From NCBI RefSeq assembly GCF_023369855.1, contig NZ_JAMBPP010000004.1, forward strand, positions 248,001 to 312,000: a stretch of DNA of 64,000 nt. The letters are read 5' to 3'. This document shows, in pieces, positions 54,381 to 63,384 of this stretch. Each line of letters begins with the position of its first letter. Positions within the stretch are counted from its first letter, which is position 1. The notes beneath the pieces are model-generated. The model did not search any database. It saw only the letters and a list, made by a program, of their open reading frames with translations, and had not been told where the DNA came from. A program made the position numbers and the translations under genes. Source of the DNA: Actinotalea alkalitolerans. Lineage in GTDB: Bacteria; Actinomycetota; Actinomycetes; Actinomycetales; Cellulomonadaceae.

Positions 54381-54812
54381 GTGGGAGCGACCGCGGAGCC
54401 TGCAGGCGGCCAGGACGGGTCCGGGGCGCACAAGCTCGGTCTGTCGACCGGGCAGGTCGTCCAGGAGTACGGGTACGACGACGACGTCGACCAGGACCTG
54501 CGTCTGGGGATCGAGGAGGTCACAGGCACCGAGCTCGTCGACGAGGACTACGACGACGTCACCGACGCCGTGGTGATCTGGTGGCGCGAGGACGACGGCG
54601 ACCTCACCGACGCCCTCGTGGATGCTCGGACCATCCTGGACGACGCCGGCTCGATCTGGTTGTTCACCCGCAAGCCCGGACGTGACGGCCACGTGAGCCA
54701 CAGCGACATCGAGGAGGCGGCCACCACCGCCGGCCTGCACGCCACGAGCACCCTGGCCATCGCCCTCGACTGGTCGGCCACGCGACTGGGAACCCGCGGT
54801 CGCGGTCGATGA
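54381..54812 (+). CDS. DUF3052 family protein
   Basis: 143 residues: KLGLSTGQVVQEYGYDDDVD, LVDEDYDDVTDAVVIWWRED, GSIWLFTRKPGRDGHVSHSD, IEEAATTAGLHATSTLAIAL. The family is confined to actinobacteria, highly acidic, of unknown role, and commonly sits between aceE and a peroxiredoxin gene, as here. GTG 54381 follows GAGGAAC. Its stop overlaps the next start (ATGA). Confidence 0.9.
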   Translation: MGATAEPAGGQDGSGAHKLGLSTGQVVQEYGYDDDVDQDLRLGIEEVTGTELVDEDYDDVTDAVVIWWREDDGDLTDALVDARTILDDAGSIWLFTRKPGRDGHVSHSDIEEAATTAGLHATSTLAIALDWSATRLGTRGRGR

Positions 54813-55300
54813 GCGGCACGGCGGTCCCGACCACCCCCGGTGCCGGGGTTCCCGCACCGGGTGACCCGGCACCCGACTTCACCCTCCCCGACACCCATGG
54901 GACACCGGTCACGCTGAGCGGCCTGTCGGGTGGCCCGGTCGCGGTGGTCTTCTTCCCGTTCGCCTTCTCCGGTCTCTGCGGGAGCGAGCTGTGCGAGCTC
55001 CGCGACAACCTCGAGGACTTCCAGGCGGCCGGGGTGCGGGTCCTGGGGATCTCGTGCGACCCGCTGTACTCGTTGCGCGCATGGTCCGAGCAGGAGTCGT
55101 TCGGGTTCGACCTGCTCTCGGACTTCTGGCCGCACGGCACGACCGCGCGCTCCTTCGGCGTCTTCAACCCTGAGCAGGGGCTGGCCGAGCGGGGGAGCTT
55201 CCTGGTGGACGCCGCCGGCACGGTGCGCTGGAGCGTGGTGAGCCCACGGGGCCAGGCGCGGCAGATCGCCGACTACCGGGCGGCCCTGGCGGGGCTGTGA
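54809..55300 (+). CDS. ahpE: AhpE-like peroxiredoxin
   Basis: 163 residues of AhpC/TSA-type peroxiredoxin: DPAPDFTLPDTHGTPVTLSG, then the peroxidatic site FFPFAFSGLCGSELCELRDN, where Ser replaces the usual Thr of the PxxxTxxC motif. VLGISCDPLYSLRAWSEQES and the conserved Trp/Arg region complete the fold. It reduces peroxides; a second Cys four residues after the first and another in GISCD are candidate resolving residues. Coupled to DUF3052 by a 4-bp overlap. Confidence 0.9.
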   Translation: MSGTAVPTTPGAGVPAPGDPAPDFTLPDTHGTPVTLSGLSGGPVAVVFFPFAFSGLCGSELCELRDNLEDFQAAGVRVLGISCDPLYSLRAWSEQESFGFDLLSDFWPHGTTARSFGVFNPEQGLAERGSFLVDAAGTVRWSVVSPRGQARQIADYRAALAGL

Positions 55301-55337
55301 GGCGGCGGGCGGCACGCGGGTAGGCTGTGGCGCCGTC

Positions 55338-55411
55338 GGGCCTGTAGCTCAGTTGGTCAGAGCGCCGCGCTTACACCGCGGAGGTCGTCGGTTCGAGACC
55401 GGCCGGGCCCA
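55338..55411 (+). tRNA. tRNA-Val(TAC)
   Basis: 74-nt cloverleaf: acceptor GGGCCTG pairs with CGGGCCC (one T-G wobble), discriminator A, anticodon loop CTTACAC with TAC at 55372-55374, T-loop GGTTCGAGACC. CCA is not encoded. Confidence 0.95.
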
Positions 55412-55482
55412 CCGTCGTGCCCACGGGCACGCACGGCCTCGCCCGAGGTCGGGTCCCGCGGCTTCCGGGTAGCGTTCGACCG

Positions 55483-56736
55483 GTGAGCCCTGCACCCGCT
55501 GAGAGAGAACTGCCACCCACCCTCGCCACGGTCGTCGCGAACCTCGACCGGCGGTACCCGCCAGGGACGGCGGAGGACTGGGACGCCGTCGGGCTCGTCT
55601 GCGGTGACCCGGTCCAGCACGTGGAGAAGGTCCTGTTCGCGGTCGACCCGACGGCGGACGTCGTCGAGGAGGCGCTCGCCTGGGGCGCAGACCTCCTGGT
55701 GACCCACCACCCCCTCCTGCTGCGCGCCGTGCACTCGGTGGCAGCCACGACCTTCAAGGGCGCCCTGCTGCACCGGCTGGTGCGCGGTGGCTGCGCGCTC
55801 TACGTCGCTCACACCAATGCCGACGCGGCCGACGACGGCGTCGCGCACGCGCTGGCCGAGGCCGTCGGGCTGCAGGACCTGCGACCGCTCGTCCCGCTGC
55901 ACCAGGAGGCTCTCGACAAGGTGGTGGCGCTCGTCCCCGACGGCCATGCGGAGGCCCTCGTCACGGCGCTCTCCACCGCGGGTGCCGGTGAGCTCGGTTC
56001 GTACAGCCGTTGCGCCTGGACCACGACGGGGGTGGGCACCTTCGTCCCCGGCGCCGATGCGACCCCGTTCGTCGGCGTGGCCGGGCAGGTCGAGCAGGTC
56101 AGCGAGACCCGGGTGGAGATGATCGCCCCGCGCAGGCTCCGCGACCGGGTGGTCGCTGCGCTGCGTGCCGCTCACCCGTACGAGGAACCGGCCTTCGACG
56201 TCCTGGAGACCGCCGCGCTGCCAGGCTCGGTCGGGACCGGTCGGGTGGGGGTGCTGCCGCACCCGGTCACTCTGGGTGCGTTCGGAGACCAGGTGGCCGC
56301 GGCACTGCCGGCGACCGAGCAGGGCGTCCGGATCGCAGGTGACCTCGACATGCTCGTGCGGACCGTGGCCGTCGTCGGCGGTTCCGGTGACTCGCTGTTC
56401 GACGCGGTCCGTGCCAGCGGGGCGGACGTCTACCTGACTGCTGACCTGCGGCACCATCCGGCGTCCGAGCTGCGCGAGAGGGCCGAGTTCGAGGCCCGCC
56501 AGACCGGCGCCAGGGGTCGCGCCGGGGTGCCCTACCTGGTCGACGTGGCCCACTTCGCGAGCGAGTGGCCGTGGCTCCCGCGCGCAGCGAGGGCACTCGA
56601 GGCGGATCTGAGACAGCCCGCGGGCACTACGGTGGAGACCCGGGTGAGCACCCGCCGCACCGATCCTTGGACAGCGAGGATCTCCTCGCCCACCAGGCCT
56701 TCCCCGCCCGCCACGTCCGGAGGACACCGCCCGTGA
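55483..56736 (+). CDS. Nif3-like dinuclear metal-centre protein
   Basis: 417 residues. N-terminal Nif3 half: AEDWDAVGLVCGDPVQHVEK, ADLLVTHHPLLLRAVHSV (metal His pair), ALYVAHTNADAADDGVAHAL. A middle PII-like insert includes AAHPYEEPAFDVLE. The C-terminal half has GADVYLTADLRHHPASELRE and VDVAHFASEWPWLP. These proteins bind two metals and form hexamers; the reaction is unproven. GTG 55483 follows TAGCGT by 7 nt (leaderless-like). Overlaps the next gene by 4 bp. Confidence 0.9.
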   Translation: MSPAPAERELPPTLATVVANLDRRYPPGTAEDWDAVGLVCGDPVQHVEKVLFAVDPTADVVEEALAWGADLLVTHHPLLLRAVHSVAATTFKGALLHRLVRGGCALYVAHTNADAADDGVAHALAEAVGLQDLRPLVPLHQEALDKVVALVPDGHAEALVTALSTAGAGELGSYSRCAWTTTGVGTFVPGADATPFVGVAGQVEQVSETRVEMIAPRRLRDRVVAALRAAHPYEEPAFDVLETAALPGSVGTGRVGVLPHPVTLGAFGDQVAAALPATEQGVRIAGDLDMLVRTVAVVGGSGDSLFDAVRASGADVYLTADLRHHPASELRERAEFEARQTGARGRAGVPYLVDVAHFASEWPWLPRAARALEADLRQPAGTTVETRVSTRRTDPWTARISSPTRPSPPATSGGHRP

Positions 56737-57476
56737 CCACAGCCCCCGTCGCCGACCAGCATCGGCTCCTCGAGGTCCAGGCCCTGGACACGCGCCTCCA
56801 GCAGCTCGTGCACCGCAGGACGAACCTCCCCGGTCACGCCATCGTCACCGACCTGGTCTCGCGCCTCGAGGACGTCGAGTCCGCGCTCGTGACCTCGCGC
56901 ACGGCAGCCGGTGACCTGCGTCGTGAGCTCGCCAAGGCTGAGGGGGACGTCGAGCAGGTGCGTGCACGGGCGGCACGTGACCAGGCGCGGATGGACTCGG
57001 GCTCCGCGAGCGCCAAGGACCTCCAGGCGCTCACCAGCGAGCTCACGGCACTGGGTCGGCGTCAGGCCGAGCTGGAGGACGTCGAGCTGGCGATCATGGA
57101 GCGTCTGGAGTCGCACGAGACCGCGCTCGCGGGTCTGACCACCGCACGTGACGGGGTGCTCGAGCACACCGAGCAGGCCCGGTCCGCCCTCGCCCGTGAG
57201 GTCGCGGCGATCGACGAGGAGATCGCGGCGGTCCAGACCGAACGCGAGTCACTCTCCCAGGGACTCGACGCCGGGCTGGTCGCGCTCTACGACCGGCTGC
57301 GCGAGAGCTCGGGTGGTCTGGGAGTGGCTCTGCTGCGCGGACGCCGGTGCGAGGGCTGCCGGCTCGAGCTCAACCCGAGTGACGTCGCGAAGATGATGTC
57401 CGCCCCGGTGGACCAGGTCGTGCGGTGCGAGGAGTGCAGCCGGATCCTCGTGCGAGCGGCGGACCCTGCTCGATGA
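56733..57476 (+). CDS. C4-type zinc ribbon, coiled-coil protein (DUF164 type)
   Basis: 247 residues: a long coiled coil (about 5-180, LLEVQALDTRLQQLVHRR through LAREVAAIDEEIAAVQTERE) ending in a zinc ribbon with CEGCRLEL and CEECSRIL, four cysteines for one zinc. It is thought to bind nucleic acid or protein; in actinobacteria it lies between Nif3 and RNase H as here. GTG start overlaps the Nif3 stop (GTGA) and has a GGAGG site. Coupled to the next gene by ATGA. Confidence 0.9.
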   Translation: MTTAPVADQHRLLEVQALDTRLQQLVHRRTNLPGHAIVTDLVSRLEDVESALVTSRTAAGDLRRELAKAEGDVEQVRARAARDQARMDSGSASAKDLQALTSELTALGRRQAELEDVELAIMERLESHETALAGLTTARDGVLEHTEQARSALAREVAAIDEEIAAVQTERESLSQGLDAGLVALYDRLRESSGGLGVALLRGRRCEGCRLELNPSDVAKMMSAPVDQVVRCEECSRILVRAADPAR

Positions 57477-58681
57477 GCTCGCAGGGACGTCGGCTGGTCG
57501 TGGAGGCCGACGGCGGCTCGCGGGGCAACCCGGGACCGGCCGGCTACGGGGCTGTGGTGCTCGACGCCCGGACCCGCGAGGTGCTCGCCGAGCGTGGTGA
57601 CTTCCTCGGTGTCGCGACCAACAACGTGGCCGAGTACTCGGGCCTGGTGGCCGGTCTCGAGGCCGCGCGGGCGATCGACCCCGAGGCCGAGGTCGAGGTG
57701 AGGATGGACTCCCGGCTGGTCGTGGAGCAGATGGCCGGCCGCTGGAGGGTCAAGCACGCGGACATGCAGCGGCTGGCCGACCAGGCACGAGCCGTGCTGC
57801 CGGTCGGGCAGGTCACCTACACCTGGATCCCGCGCTCGGAGAACGCGGTCGCGGATGCGCTCGCCAACGAGGCCATGGACCTGCGCGCGGTGGTCGTCCG
57901 GGACCACGGGCCCTCGACGGGTCACGACGACACCGGATCGCGCGCCGACGGACCACCGGCGCAGGACGAGCCCGGACGTGCGGCGCGACCGGCCCTGCGG
58001 GAGCGGAGACCCTCGGGCTCGGCCATGCGCTTCGACGACACGGAGCCGGTCACCGTCGTGCTGATCAGGCACGGTGAGACCACCCTGACGCGCAGCAAGG
58101 CACTGTCCGGCTCGTCGGTGCCCGGTCCGCCACTGGCGGCAGCAGGTCGGGTCCAGGCGGCGCGGGCGGCGGACCTGACCTTCCGGATCGGCCGGTCGAT
58201 CTTCACCGACCTGCCGCACCCCGGGGTCCTCCTCGCCTCACCGATGGTCCGCACGCAGGAGACCGCCGGGGCGGTGGCTCGCAGGCTGGGCCTCCCGGTC
58301 GCGCTCGCCGAAGCCTTCGCCGAGAGCGACTTCGGCGACTGGGAGGGCCTGTCGGTCGAGGCCGTCGAGGACGGGTGGCCCGGCCACCTGCGCCGCTGGT
58401 ACGAGGAGCCCTCGGTCACCGCGCCCGGTGGGGAGTCGCTCGAGGACGTCGGCCGGCGGGTCAGGGCGGGCCTGCAGGAGCTGGTCGACGGCGGTGTCGA
58501 TCGCACCGTGGTCGTGGTCAGCCACGCGATGGCCATCCGTGCGGCGATCGGCGTGACGCTGGGCATCCCCGCGACGGCGTGGTGCTGGCTCCGTGTACTT
58601 CCCGCGTCGGTCTCGGTGCTGCGCTGGTGGCCCGACGGCACGCGTGAGGCCGTCGTCATCGGCCTGCCGACCGAGGCCTGA
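57473..58681 (+). CDS. bifunctional RNase H / histidine acid phosphatase
   Basis: 402 residues, a natural fusion. N-terminal RNase HI-type domain (1-145): VVEADGGSRGNPGPAGYGAV, NNVAEYSGLVAGLEAA, VRMDSRLVVEQMAGRW and ADALANEAM give the acidic catalytic residues. After a disordered linker comes a histidine phosphatase domain from about 195: VVLIRHGETTLTRSKALSGS (catalytic His), SPMVRTQETAGAV, and VVVVSHAMAIRA. The homologue Rv2228c in Mycobacterium has RNase H and alpha-ribazole phosphatase activity. Last gene of the coupled trio. Confidence 0.95.
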   Translation: MSSQGRRLVVEADGGSRGNPGPAGYGAVVLDARTREVLAERGDFLGVATNNVAEYSGLVAGLEAARAIDPEAEVEVRMDSRLVVEQMAGRWRVKHADMQRLADQARAVLPVGQVTYTWIPRSENAVADALANEAMDLRAVVVRDHGPSTGHDDTGSRADGPPAQDEPGRAARPALRERRPSGSAMRFDDTEPVTVVLIRHGETTLTRSKALSGSSVPGPPLAAAGRVQAARAADLTFRIGRSIFTDLPHPGVLLASPMVRTQETAGAVARRLGLPVALAEAFAESDFGDWEGLSVEAVEDGWPGHLRRWYEEPSVTAPGGESLEDVGRRVRAGLQELVDGGVDRTVVVVSHAMAIRAAIGVTLGIPATAWCWLRVLPASVSVLRWWPDGTREAVVIGLPTEA

Positions 58682-58726
58682 CGGCGCCCACCGCCGTCGG
58701 CGGTGGGATCAGGACCGGTGGCCGGT

Positions 58727-59509
58727 TCAGGCGACCAGGAGGGTCAGCACGTGCTGGCCGCCCGGGCCGGGGGTCAGCTCGGCGCCCTCCAGGCAGGACC
58801 CGGCGAGCTCCTGCGCTGCACCGAGCAGCTCCAGGGGGGTCTGCGGCTCGTCCGCCGCACGGGTGAGCAGGTGCCGGGTCAGCAGGCCTCGGGTGTGCTT
58901 GGCGGCGTGCGAGACGACCGTCCGGCGACCCTCGACCTCGCGGACCACCGAGACGTTCACGCGACCGGGCCCTGTCGAGGGGGCCCTCCAGGCGGCGGCG
59001 TAGGAGGCCGACCGGCAGTCGACGACCAATCGATCGGCCGCGAGCGGGTCGAGCACCTTGGCCAGTGGTGCTCGCCACGAGGACGCCAGGGGGCCGACCC
59101 CCGGCAGGGCGGTGCCCATGGACAGCCGGTAGGCGGGGATGAGGTCGGACGGACCGACGACCCCCCACAGTGCCGAGACGGTCAGGACGCCTCGCTCGGC
59201 ACGTTCCCTGGCCCGGTCGTCAGGCAGGTCGTCGAGGCCGGCCGCCCCGTACAGCACACCCGTGTAGACCTCAGCCGCCGGCGCCACGGGCTCCGATCGC
59301 AGGCGCGTGTTGCGCAGCACCTCACTCGCCAGGGTCGGGCCGGTGCCGAGCACCTGTGCCGCGGCCGAGGACCGGCTCACCCGGATCAGGGCGGCCAGGA
59401 CGCGGCGGCGGTGGGCCGAGAGGGATCGACCGCTCAGCACGGACAGGTCGAGCCTGTCGCCCGACACCGGGGCGGTCTTGCCCTCGGACGGGGGGAGCAG
59501 CACGAGCAC
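58727..59509 (-). CDS. yaaA: YaaA family peroxide-stress protein
   Basis: 260 residues: LVLLPPSEGKTAPVSGDRLD, YTGVLYGAAGLDDLPDD, LTVSALWGVVGPSDLIPAYR, LSMGTALPGVGPLASSWRAP and VVSHAAKHTRGLLTRHLL match YaaA/DUF328. In E. coli YaaA limits free iron and DNA damage under peroxide. GTG 59509 is preceded by TAGCCT at 5 nt on the minus strand, a leaderless layout. Convergent with the RNase H operon. Confidence 0.88.
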   Translation of the reverse strand: MLVLLPPSEGKTAPVSGDRLDLSVLSGRSLSAHRRRVLAALIRVSRSSAAAQVLGTGPTLASEVLRNTRLRSEPVAPAAEVYTGVLYGAAGLDDLPDDRARERAERGVLTVSALWGVVGPSDLIPAYRLSMGTALPGVGPLASSWRAPLAKVLDPLAADRLVVDCRSASYAAAWRAPSTGPGRVNVSVVREVEGRRTVVSHAAKHTRGLLTRHLLTRAADEPQTPLELLGAAQELAGSCLEGAELTPGPGGQHVLTLLVA

Positions 59510-59606
59510 GCTGCAGGCTAGCCGGTCGCCGCGGTACGGCCGCCATCGCCCACGCGCCGACTACGGTGAGATCGGTCACGGTGAGCGACGAGGGGTGTGG
59601 GTGGCG

Positions 59607-59993
59607 ATGGTCCAGGTGACGTTCTACGGGCGGCGGTCTGCGTGGGCGGCCCGCACGACCGAGCTCTCCGACGCCGTGCACCGCACGCTGACCGGCGAGT
59701 GGGGGATCCCCGAGGCCAAGAGGTTCCACAGGTTCGTGCTGCTCGACGACACCGAGATCGTCGCCCCGTCCCGCGGGCCGGGCTACCTGGTCGTCCAGAT
59801 CGTCTGCTTCTCGGGGCGCAGCCACGCGGCGGTCCGGCGCCTGCTCCACGCGTTCACCGACGACGTCGTGCCGGCCCTCGGCCTGCCCGTGGACGATCTC
59901 GAGGTCGTCGTCATCGAGAGCCCTCCGAGTCACTGGGGGATCCGCGGGATGATCGGGGACGAGCTCGCACTGGACTACCGGGTCGAGATCTGA
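59607..59993 (+). CDS. tautomerase family protein (PF14552-like) lacking Pro-1
   Basis: 128 residues. AVHRTLTGEWGIPEAKRFHR, FSGRSHAAVRRLLHAFTDDV, ESPPSHWGIRGMIGDELALD and YRVEI match the tautomerase_2 family closely. In the superfamily the catalytic base is Pro-1, exposed after Met removal. Here both plausible starts (ATG 59607, or GTG 59601) give no proline. Either activity differs or this protein is non-catalytic. Stands alone just before rnpB. Confidence 0.8.
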   Translation: MVQVTFYGRRSAWAARTTELSDAVHRTLTGEWGIPEAKRFHRFVLLDDTEIVAPSRGPGYLVVQIVCFSGRSHAAVRRLLHAFTDDVVPALGLPVDDLEVVVIESPPSHWGIRGMIGDELALDYRVEI

Positions 59994-60069
59994 CTCTGAC
60001 CCCGCCGCAGGCGTCGGGGCAGTCGAGGACGGAGACCGACGGGTCGGGCAGCGGCTAGGCTGTCGAGGT

Positions 60070-60457
60070 GGATGAGTCGGCCAGGCGGCCGCGTCGAGTG
60101 TGGTTCGCCACCTCGCCGAGGAACGTCCGGGCTCCACAGAGCAAGGTGGTGGGTAACACCCACCCGGGGTGACCCGCGGGAAAGTGCCACAGAGAAGAGA
60201 CCGCCCCTGCCGCCTCGGCGGACGGGGTAAGGGTGAAACGGTGGTGTAAGAGACCACCAGCGTGCCGGGTGACCGGTGCGGCTCGGTAAACCCCACCTGG
60301 AGCAAGGCCAGACAGGGAGCGTTCGAGGGCTGCTCGCCCGAGCTCCCGGGTAGGCCGCTGGAGGCGTACGGCAACGTGCGTCGTAGATGGATGGCCGCCA
60401 CCCGTGTGCGGGCAACCGCGTGCGGGGACAGAACCCGGCGTACCGGCCGACTCATCC
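60070..60457 (+). ncRNA. rnpB: RNase P RNA (rnpB), bacterial type A
   Basis: The ends GGATGAGTCGGCC (60070-60082) and GGCCGACTCATCC (60445-60457) pair as helix P1. Inside are the universal GAGGAACGTCCGGGCTCCAC (60118-60137), GGTAAACCCCACC (60286) and the 3' GACAGAACCCGGCGTA block with ACAGAA (60428). About 388 nt, the normal size. It is the catalytic RNA that trims tRNA 5' ends. Confidence 0.96.
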
Positions 60458-60461
60458 GCCC

Positions 60462-60947
60462 TCAGGGGCTCGACCTGCTGATCACCGCCATGGTGCAGCG
60501 GGAGATGCAGACCAGCCTCCCGTCGTCGTCGGTGATCCGGATCTCCCAGACCTGGGTCCGACGGCCGAGAGCGATCGGTCTCGCGACGCCGGTCACCCAC
60601 CCGGAGGTCACGGGCCGAAGGTGGTTGGCATTGATCTCCATGCCGACGGAGCTCGCCCGGTCGCGGTCGACCGTGAAGGTCGACGCCCAGCTGGCGAGGG
60701 TCTCCGCCAAGGTGACCGACGCGCCGCCGTGCAGGACTCCCATGGGTTGACGGGTACGGTCGTCGACCGGCATCCGTGCGCTCAGGTAGTCCTCACCGAC
60801 CTCGAGGAGCTCGATGCCGAGACGGCCGATCAGGCTCCGACCGGACAGCTCGTTCGCGACGGCCAGGGACGGGACGCCGTTCCAGATCGGCTCGACGGGC
60901 CGGGCGAGGGCGATGGAGGGCGCTTCCGTGCGTGCCGTGCCGTTCAT
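60462..60947 (-). CDS. PaaI/MenI-like hotdog-fold thioesterase
   Basis: 161 residues: LGIELLEVGEDYLSARMPVD, then RQPMGVLHGGASVTLAETLA with the catalytic Asp/Glu-type helix, and NHLRPVTSGWVTGVARPIAL. Resembles 1,4-dihydroxy-2-naphthoyl-CoA hydrolase and EntH proofreading thioesterases; a house-cleaning or menaquinone role is inferred. ATG 60947 precedes an extra N-terminal 35 residues. The stop is 5 bp from the rnpB end in convergent orientation. Confidence 0.87.
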   Translation of the reverse strand: MNGTARTEAPSIALARPVEPIWNGVPSLAVANELSGRSLIGRLGIELLEVGEDYLSARMPVDDRTRQPMGVLHGGASVTLAETLASWASTFTVDRDRASSVGMEINANHLRPVTSGWVTGVARPIALGRRTQVWEIRITDDDGRLVCISRCTMAVISRSSP

Positions 60948-61020
60948 TCGCCAAGACTCAGGTGTGCGCGCGCCGCCTGCCAGGCGGCTCGATGCCCGAG
61001 GTGCGCTTGATCGGTCCATG

Positions 61021-61872
61021 TCACTGCCTCCTGCTCGCGTGGACGACCAGGTACTCCCAGTCGAGGACCAGGTGGTCGCGCGGAGCGTCGGGGCGGGCAG
61101 AGGCGACCGCGTGGGCGAGCAGGTCGGCGCGAAGGGTCGCCCGGCCCTCGGGGCTGAGACTCGCGGCCGCGGTGTGGGTGGGGCCGTAGTAGGCGAGGAA
61201 GAGGTCGACGAACGCCGCGGCGTCGGTGAAGCGTTGGGTGACCGAGTGCACCGTCGACCGCACGTCGGTGACACCGGCGCCGAGGAGGTCGGCGACGGTC
61301 TCGGTCGTGCCCCAGCGCAGCGGTGACTGGGTGACCGCCGGTGGTGGGACGTGACGGCCGACGATCCCGAACATGCCGCCGACGAACCCGCTGGGAGTCC
61401 AGCTGGCCAGCCCGATCTGCCCCCCGGGCCTGGTCACCCGGACGAGCTCGGCCGCCGCGCGCTGGTGGTCGGCGGCGAACATGACACCGATCGCGGACAG
61501 CACCACGTCGAACGACCCGTCGGGGTACGGCAGCTGCTCGGCGACACCATCGGTCAGGTCGAGGTCGAGCTGCTCGGCGGCTGCTCGCGCCCGGGCGATG
61601 CCCACGAGGGCCGGCACGTAGTCGAGCCCGGAGGCGCGGGCGCCCTGACGGGAGGCGGCGAGAGCTGCGTGGCCCGTCCCGGTGGCGACGTCCAGGACGC
61701 GCGCGCCGGGACGGATGCCGGTCTCGGTGACCAGGGTCTCCGCGACGGGCACGGTGAGCGCAGCGATCTTGTTGTAGTCGCCGCTGCTCCAGACCTTCTG
61801 CTGGCGGTCGCGCAGGGCGTCGAGGACGACAGCGTGGGTCTGGGCAGGGGCGGTGTCGGTGTCAGTGGCCAT
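61021..61872 (-). CDS. SAM-dependent class I methyltransferase
   Basis: 283 residues with a Rossmann-like methyltransferase core: VLDVATGTGHAALAASRQGA (motif I), ASGLDYVPALVGIARARA, GSFDVVLSAIGVMFAADHQR (motif IV) and LVRVTRPGGQIGLASWTPSG (motif V). It resembles UbiE-like enzymes that act on small molecules; the acceptor is unknown. A secreted-protein gene lies 50 bp upstream on the same strand and may be co-transcribed. Confidence 0.88.
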   Translation of the reverse strand: MATDTDTAPAQTHAVVLDALRDRQQKVWSSGDYNKIAALTVPVAETLVTETGIRPGARVLDVATGTGHAALAASRQGARASGLDYVPALVGIARARAAAEQLDLDLTDGVAEQLPYPDGSFDVVLSAIGVMFAADHQRAAAELVRVTRPGGQIGLASWTPSGFVGGMFGIVGRHVPPPAVTQSPLRWGTTETVADLLGAGVTDVRSTVHSVTQRFTDAAAFVDLFLAYYGPTHTAAASLSPEGRATLRADLLAHAVASARPDAPRDHLVLDWEYLVVHASRRQ

Positions 61873-61922
61873 GGGTGTTGCCTCTCCGTGGGTGGTTGTC
61901 GGGAACTGAGATCGAGCGGGGT

Positions 61923-62324
61923 TCAGCTGGTGGTGAGGCACTCGGCCCACACGTGGGCGGTGAGCCCCGAGCTGGGGTGCTGGTTCCACAGCTCGACGCT
62001 CCAGCCGGAGCCGTCGACGGCGGCGGCGGACGCGACGACGCGGGTGAAGCCCGTGCTCTCGCTGGACAGTCCGCCGTCGATGGCCGTGGAGCCGGCAGGG
62101 CAGGGTGCTGTCGCCGTCGTGCGTGAGATCGGCGCGACGGCCACGGACTCCGTCGTGTACTGGGGCCCGTCGGGGAGCTGCTCGACGGGTCGGTCCGTGA
62201 TCGCCATGGCGGCGGCAGTGCTGCCGGCGAGCACCACGAGGAGGATCACGGCCGCGAGCAGCAGGAGGCGGCCGTGGCGCATGGTGGTCCGGGTCATGGT
62301 GGTCTGGTTGATCGTGCTGGTCAT
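61923..62324 (-). CDS. small membrane-anchored secreted protein (hypothetical)
   Basis: 133 residues: a basic N-terminus, one hydrophobic helix (LLLLAAVILLVVLAGSTAAA) and an extracytoplasmic domain of about 90 residues with two cysteines (CPAGSTAIDGGLSSE; AECLTTS) that could form a disulfide. The CPxGxxxxxGG and WNxxP pattern recalls secreted actinobacterial domains of unknown role. No family assigned. Confidence 0.65.
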   Translation of the reverse strand: MTSTINQTTMTRTTMRHGRLLLLAAVILLVVLAGSTAAAMAITDRPVEQLPDGPQYTTESVAVAPISRTTATAPCPAGSTAIDGGLSSESTGFTRVVASAAAVDGSGWSVELWNQHPSSGLTAHVWAECLTTS

Positions 62325-62538
62325 CGTGCTGCCCTTCTCTGTCGGGTCTTGACGGACGGGTGATGGGGGTGGTCGGTCGGGCGCGCGACGGCGCGGAGCA
62401 CCCGCTCGTCGGCGACCTGGAGGAAGGCGCGGCAGAGGCCACTGACGTGCGTGACAGGGGCCTCAGCGGGTGGGGTACGCGGTCGACAGGATCAGACGGA
62501 GTGCCTCGACGAGGGACGCACTCGAGCGCCGGATCGCC

Positions 62539-63213
62539 TCAGGCGTCGGCCGAGCAGGAGCAGTCGGTGCCGTGATGCGGGTGGACGTCCTGCACCGAAC
62601 CGCGGACGTCGAGCTGGACCTGGCAGCAGGAGGTGACAGCCTCCCGGAGGCCACGTCGTCCCCGCTGGACGCGTGACTTCATCCCGGAGACCGAGATGCC
62701 GGCGGCTCGCGCCGCTTCCACCTGGCTGCGCCCGTCGAGGTCGACCAGCTCCACGGCCGCCGCCTGGTCGGCCGGAAGCAACCGCAGGAGCGGCCGGACG
62801 CACGACGCCAGCCCGGCGAGCGCCTGTTCGGCGTCGGCATCCTCGTCGGTGGTCGGAGCCGACGCGGCCCGTTCGGGGAGGGCGTCGGTGGCGATCTCAC
62901 GGCGGTGGACCGCTGAACGGTAGTAGTCGGTGATCGCGTTGCGCGTCACCGTGTAGAGCCACGCCAGGACGGTTCTGCGCTCGCGGTCCCCGGCGGTGTC
63001 CTCAGTCAGCCGGTGGGCCACCATCTGGCTCTGGGTCAGTCGCAGCGCGACCAGCTGCAGGATGTCGTCCGCGTCCTCAGGTCGGCTGACGCGGCGGCCG
63101 ATGAACGCCCGGAGCCCGCCGGCGAACTCTCGCCAGGCCGCCTCGACCACTGCCGCGTCCGACAGGTCCGGACGCTCGGGGAGGGTGATCGTCGTCATGC
63201 CGGGTGTGCTCAT
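62539..63213 (-). CDS. sigZ: SigZ-like ECF RNA polymerase sigma factor with Cys-rich tail
   Basis: 224 residues. Sigma region 2 (LRAFIGRRVSRPEDADDILQ, RRTVLAWLYTVTRNAITDYY) and region 4 (LDGRSQVEAARAAGISVSGM, KSRVQRGRRGLREAV) are clear. The C-terminus carries TSCCQVQLDVRGSVQDVHPH with a final DCSCSADA, a cysteine/histidine cluster like that of SigZ-type factors, suited to binding metal or sensing redox. No anti-sigma gene is adjacent. ATG 63213 has a GAGAGGA site. A cysteine-rich peptide gene is divergent. Confidence 0.85.
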   Translation of the reverse strand: MSTPGMTTITLPERPDLSDAAVVEAAWREFAGGLRAFIGRRVSRPEDADDILQLVALRLTQSQMVAHRLTEDTAGDRERRTVLAWLYTVTRNAITDYYRSAVHRREIATDALPERAASAPTTDEDADAEQALAGLASCVRPLLRLLPADQAAAVELVDLDGRSQVEAARAAGISVSGMKSRVQRGRRGLREAVTSCCQVQLDVRGSVQDVHPHHGTDCSCSADA

Positions 63214-63384
63214 CTCGGTCCTCTCTCGACCCTTGACCACGGTAGGCGCGGTCAGGCGCAGCTGACACCCCTAGAGACGAGGCTGCGCCGCGACGGACGC
63301 AGGCCTGCTCCGCGACGGTTGCGTCCCTTCGCCAGGTCCTCCGTCACAACACGTGTCGAGCTGTCCACCGGAAGGAGCCCCGTG

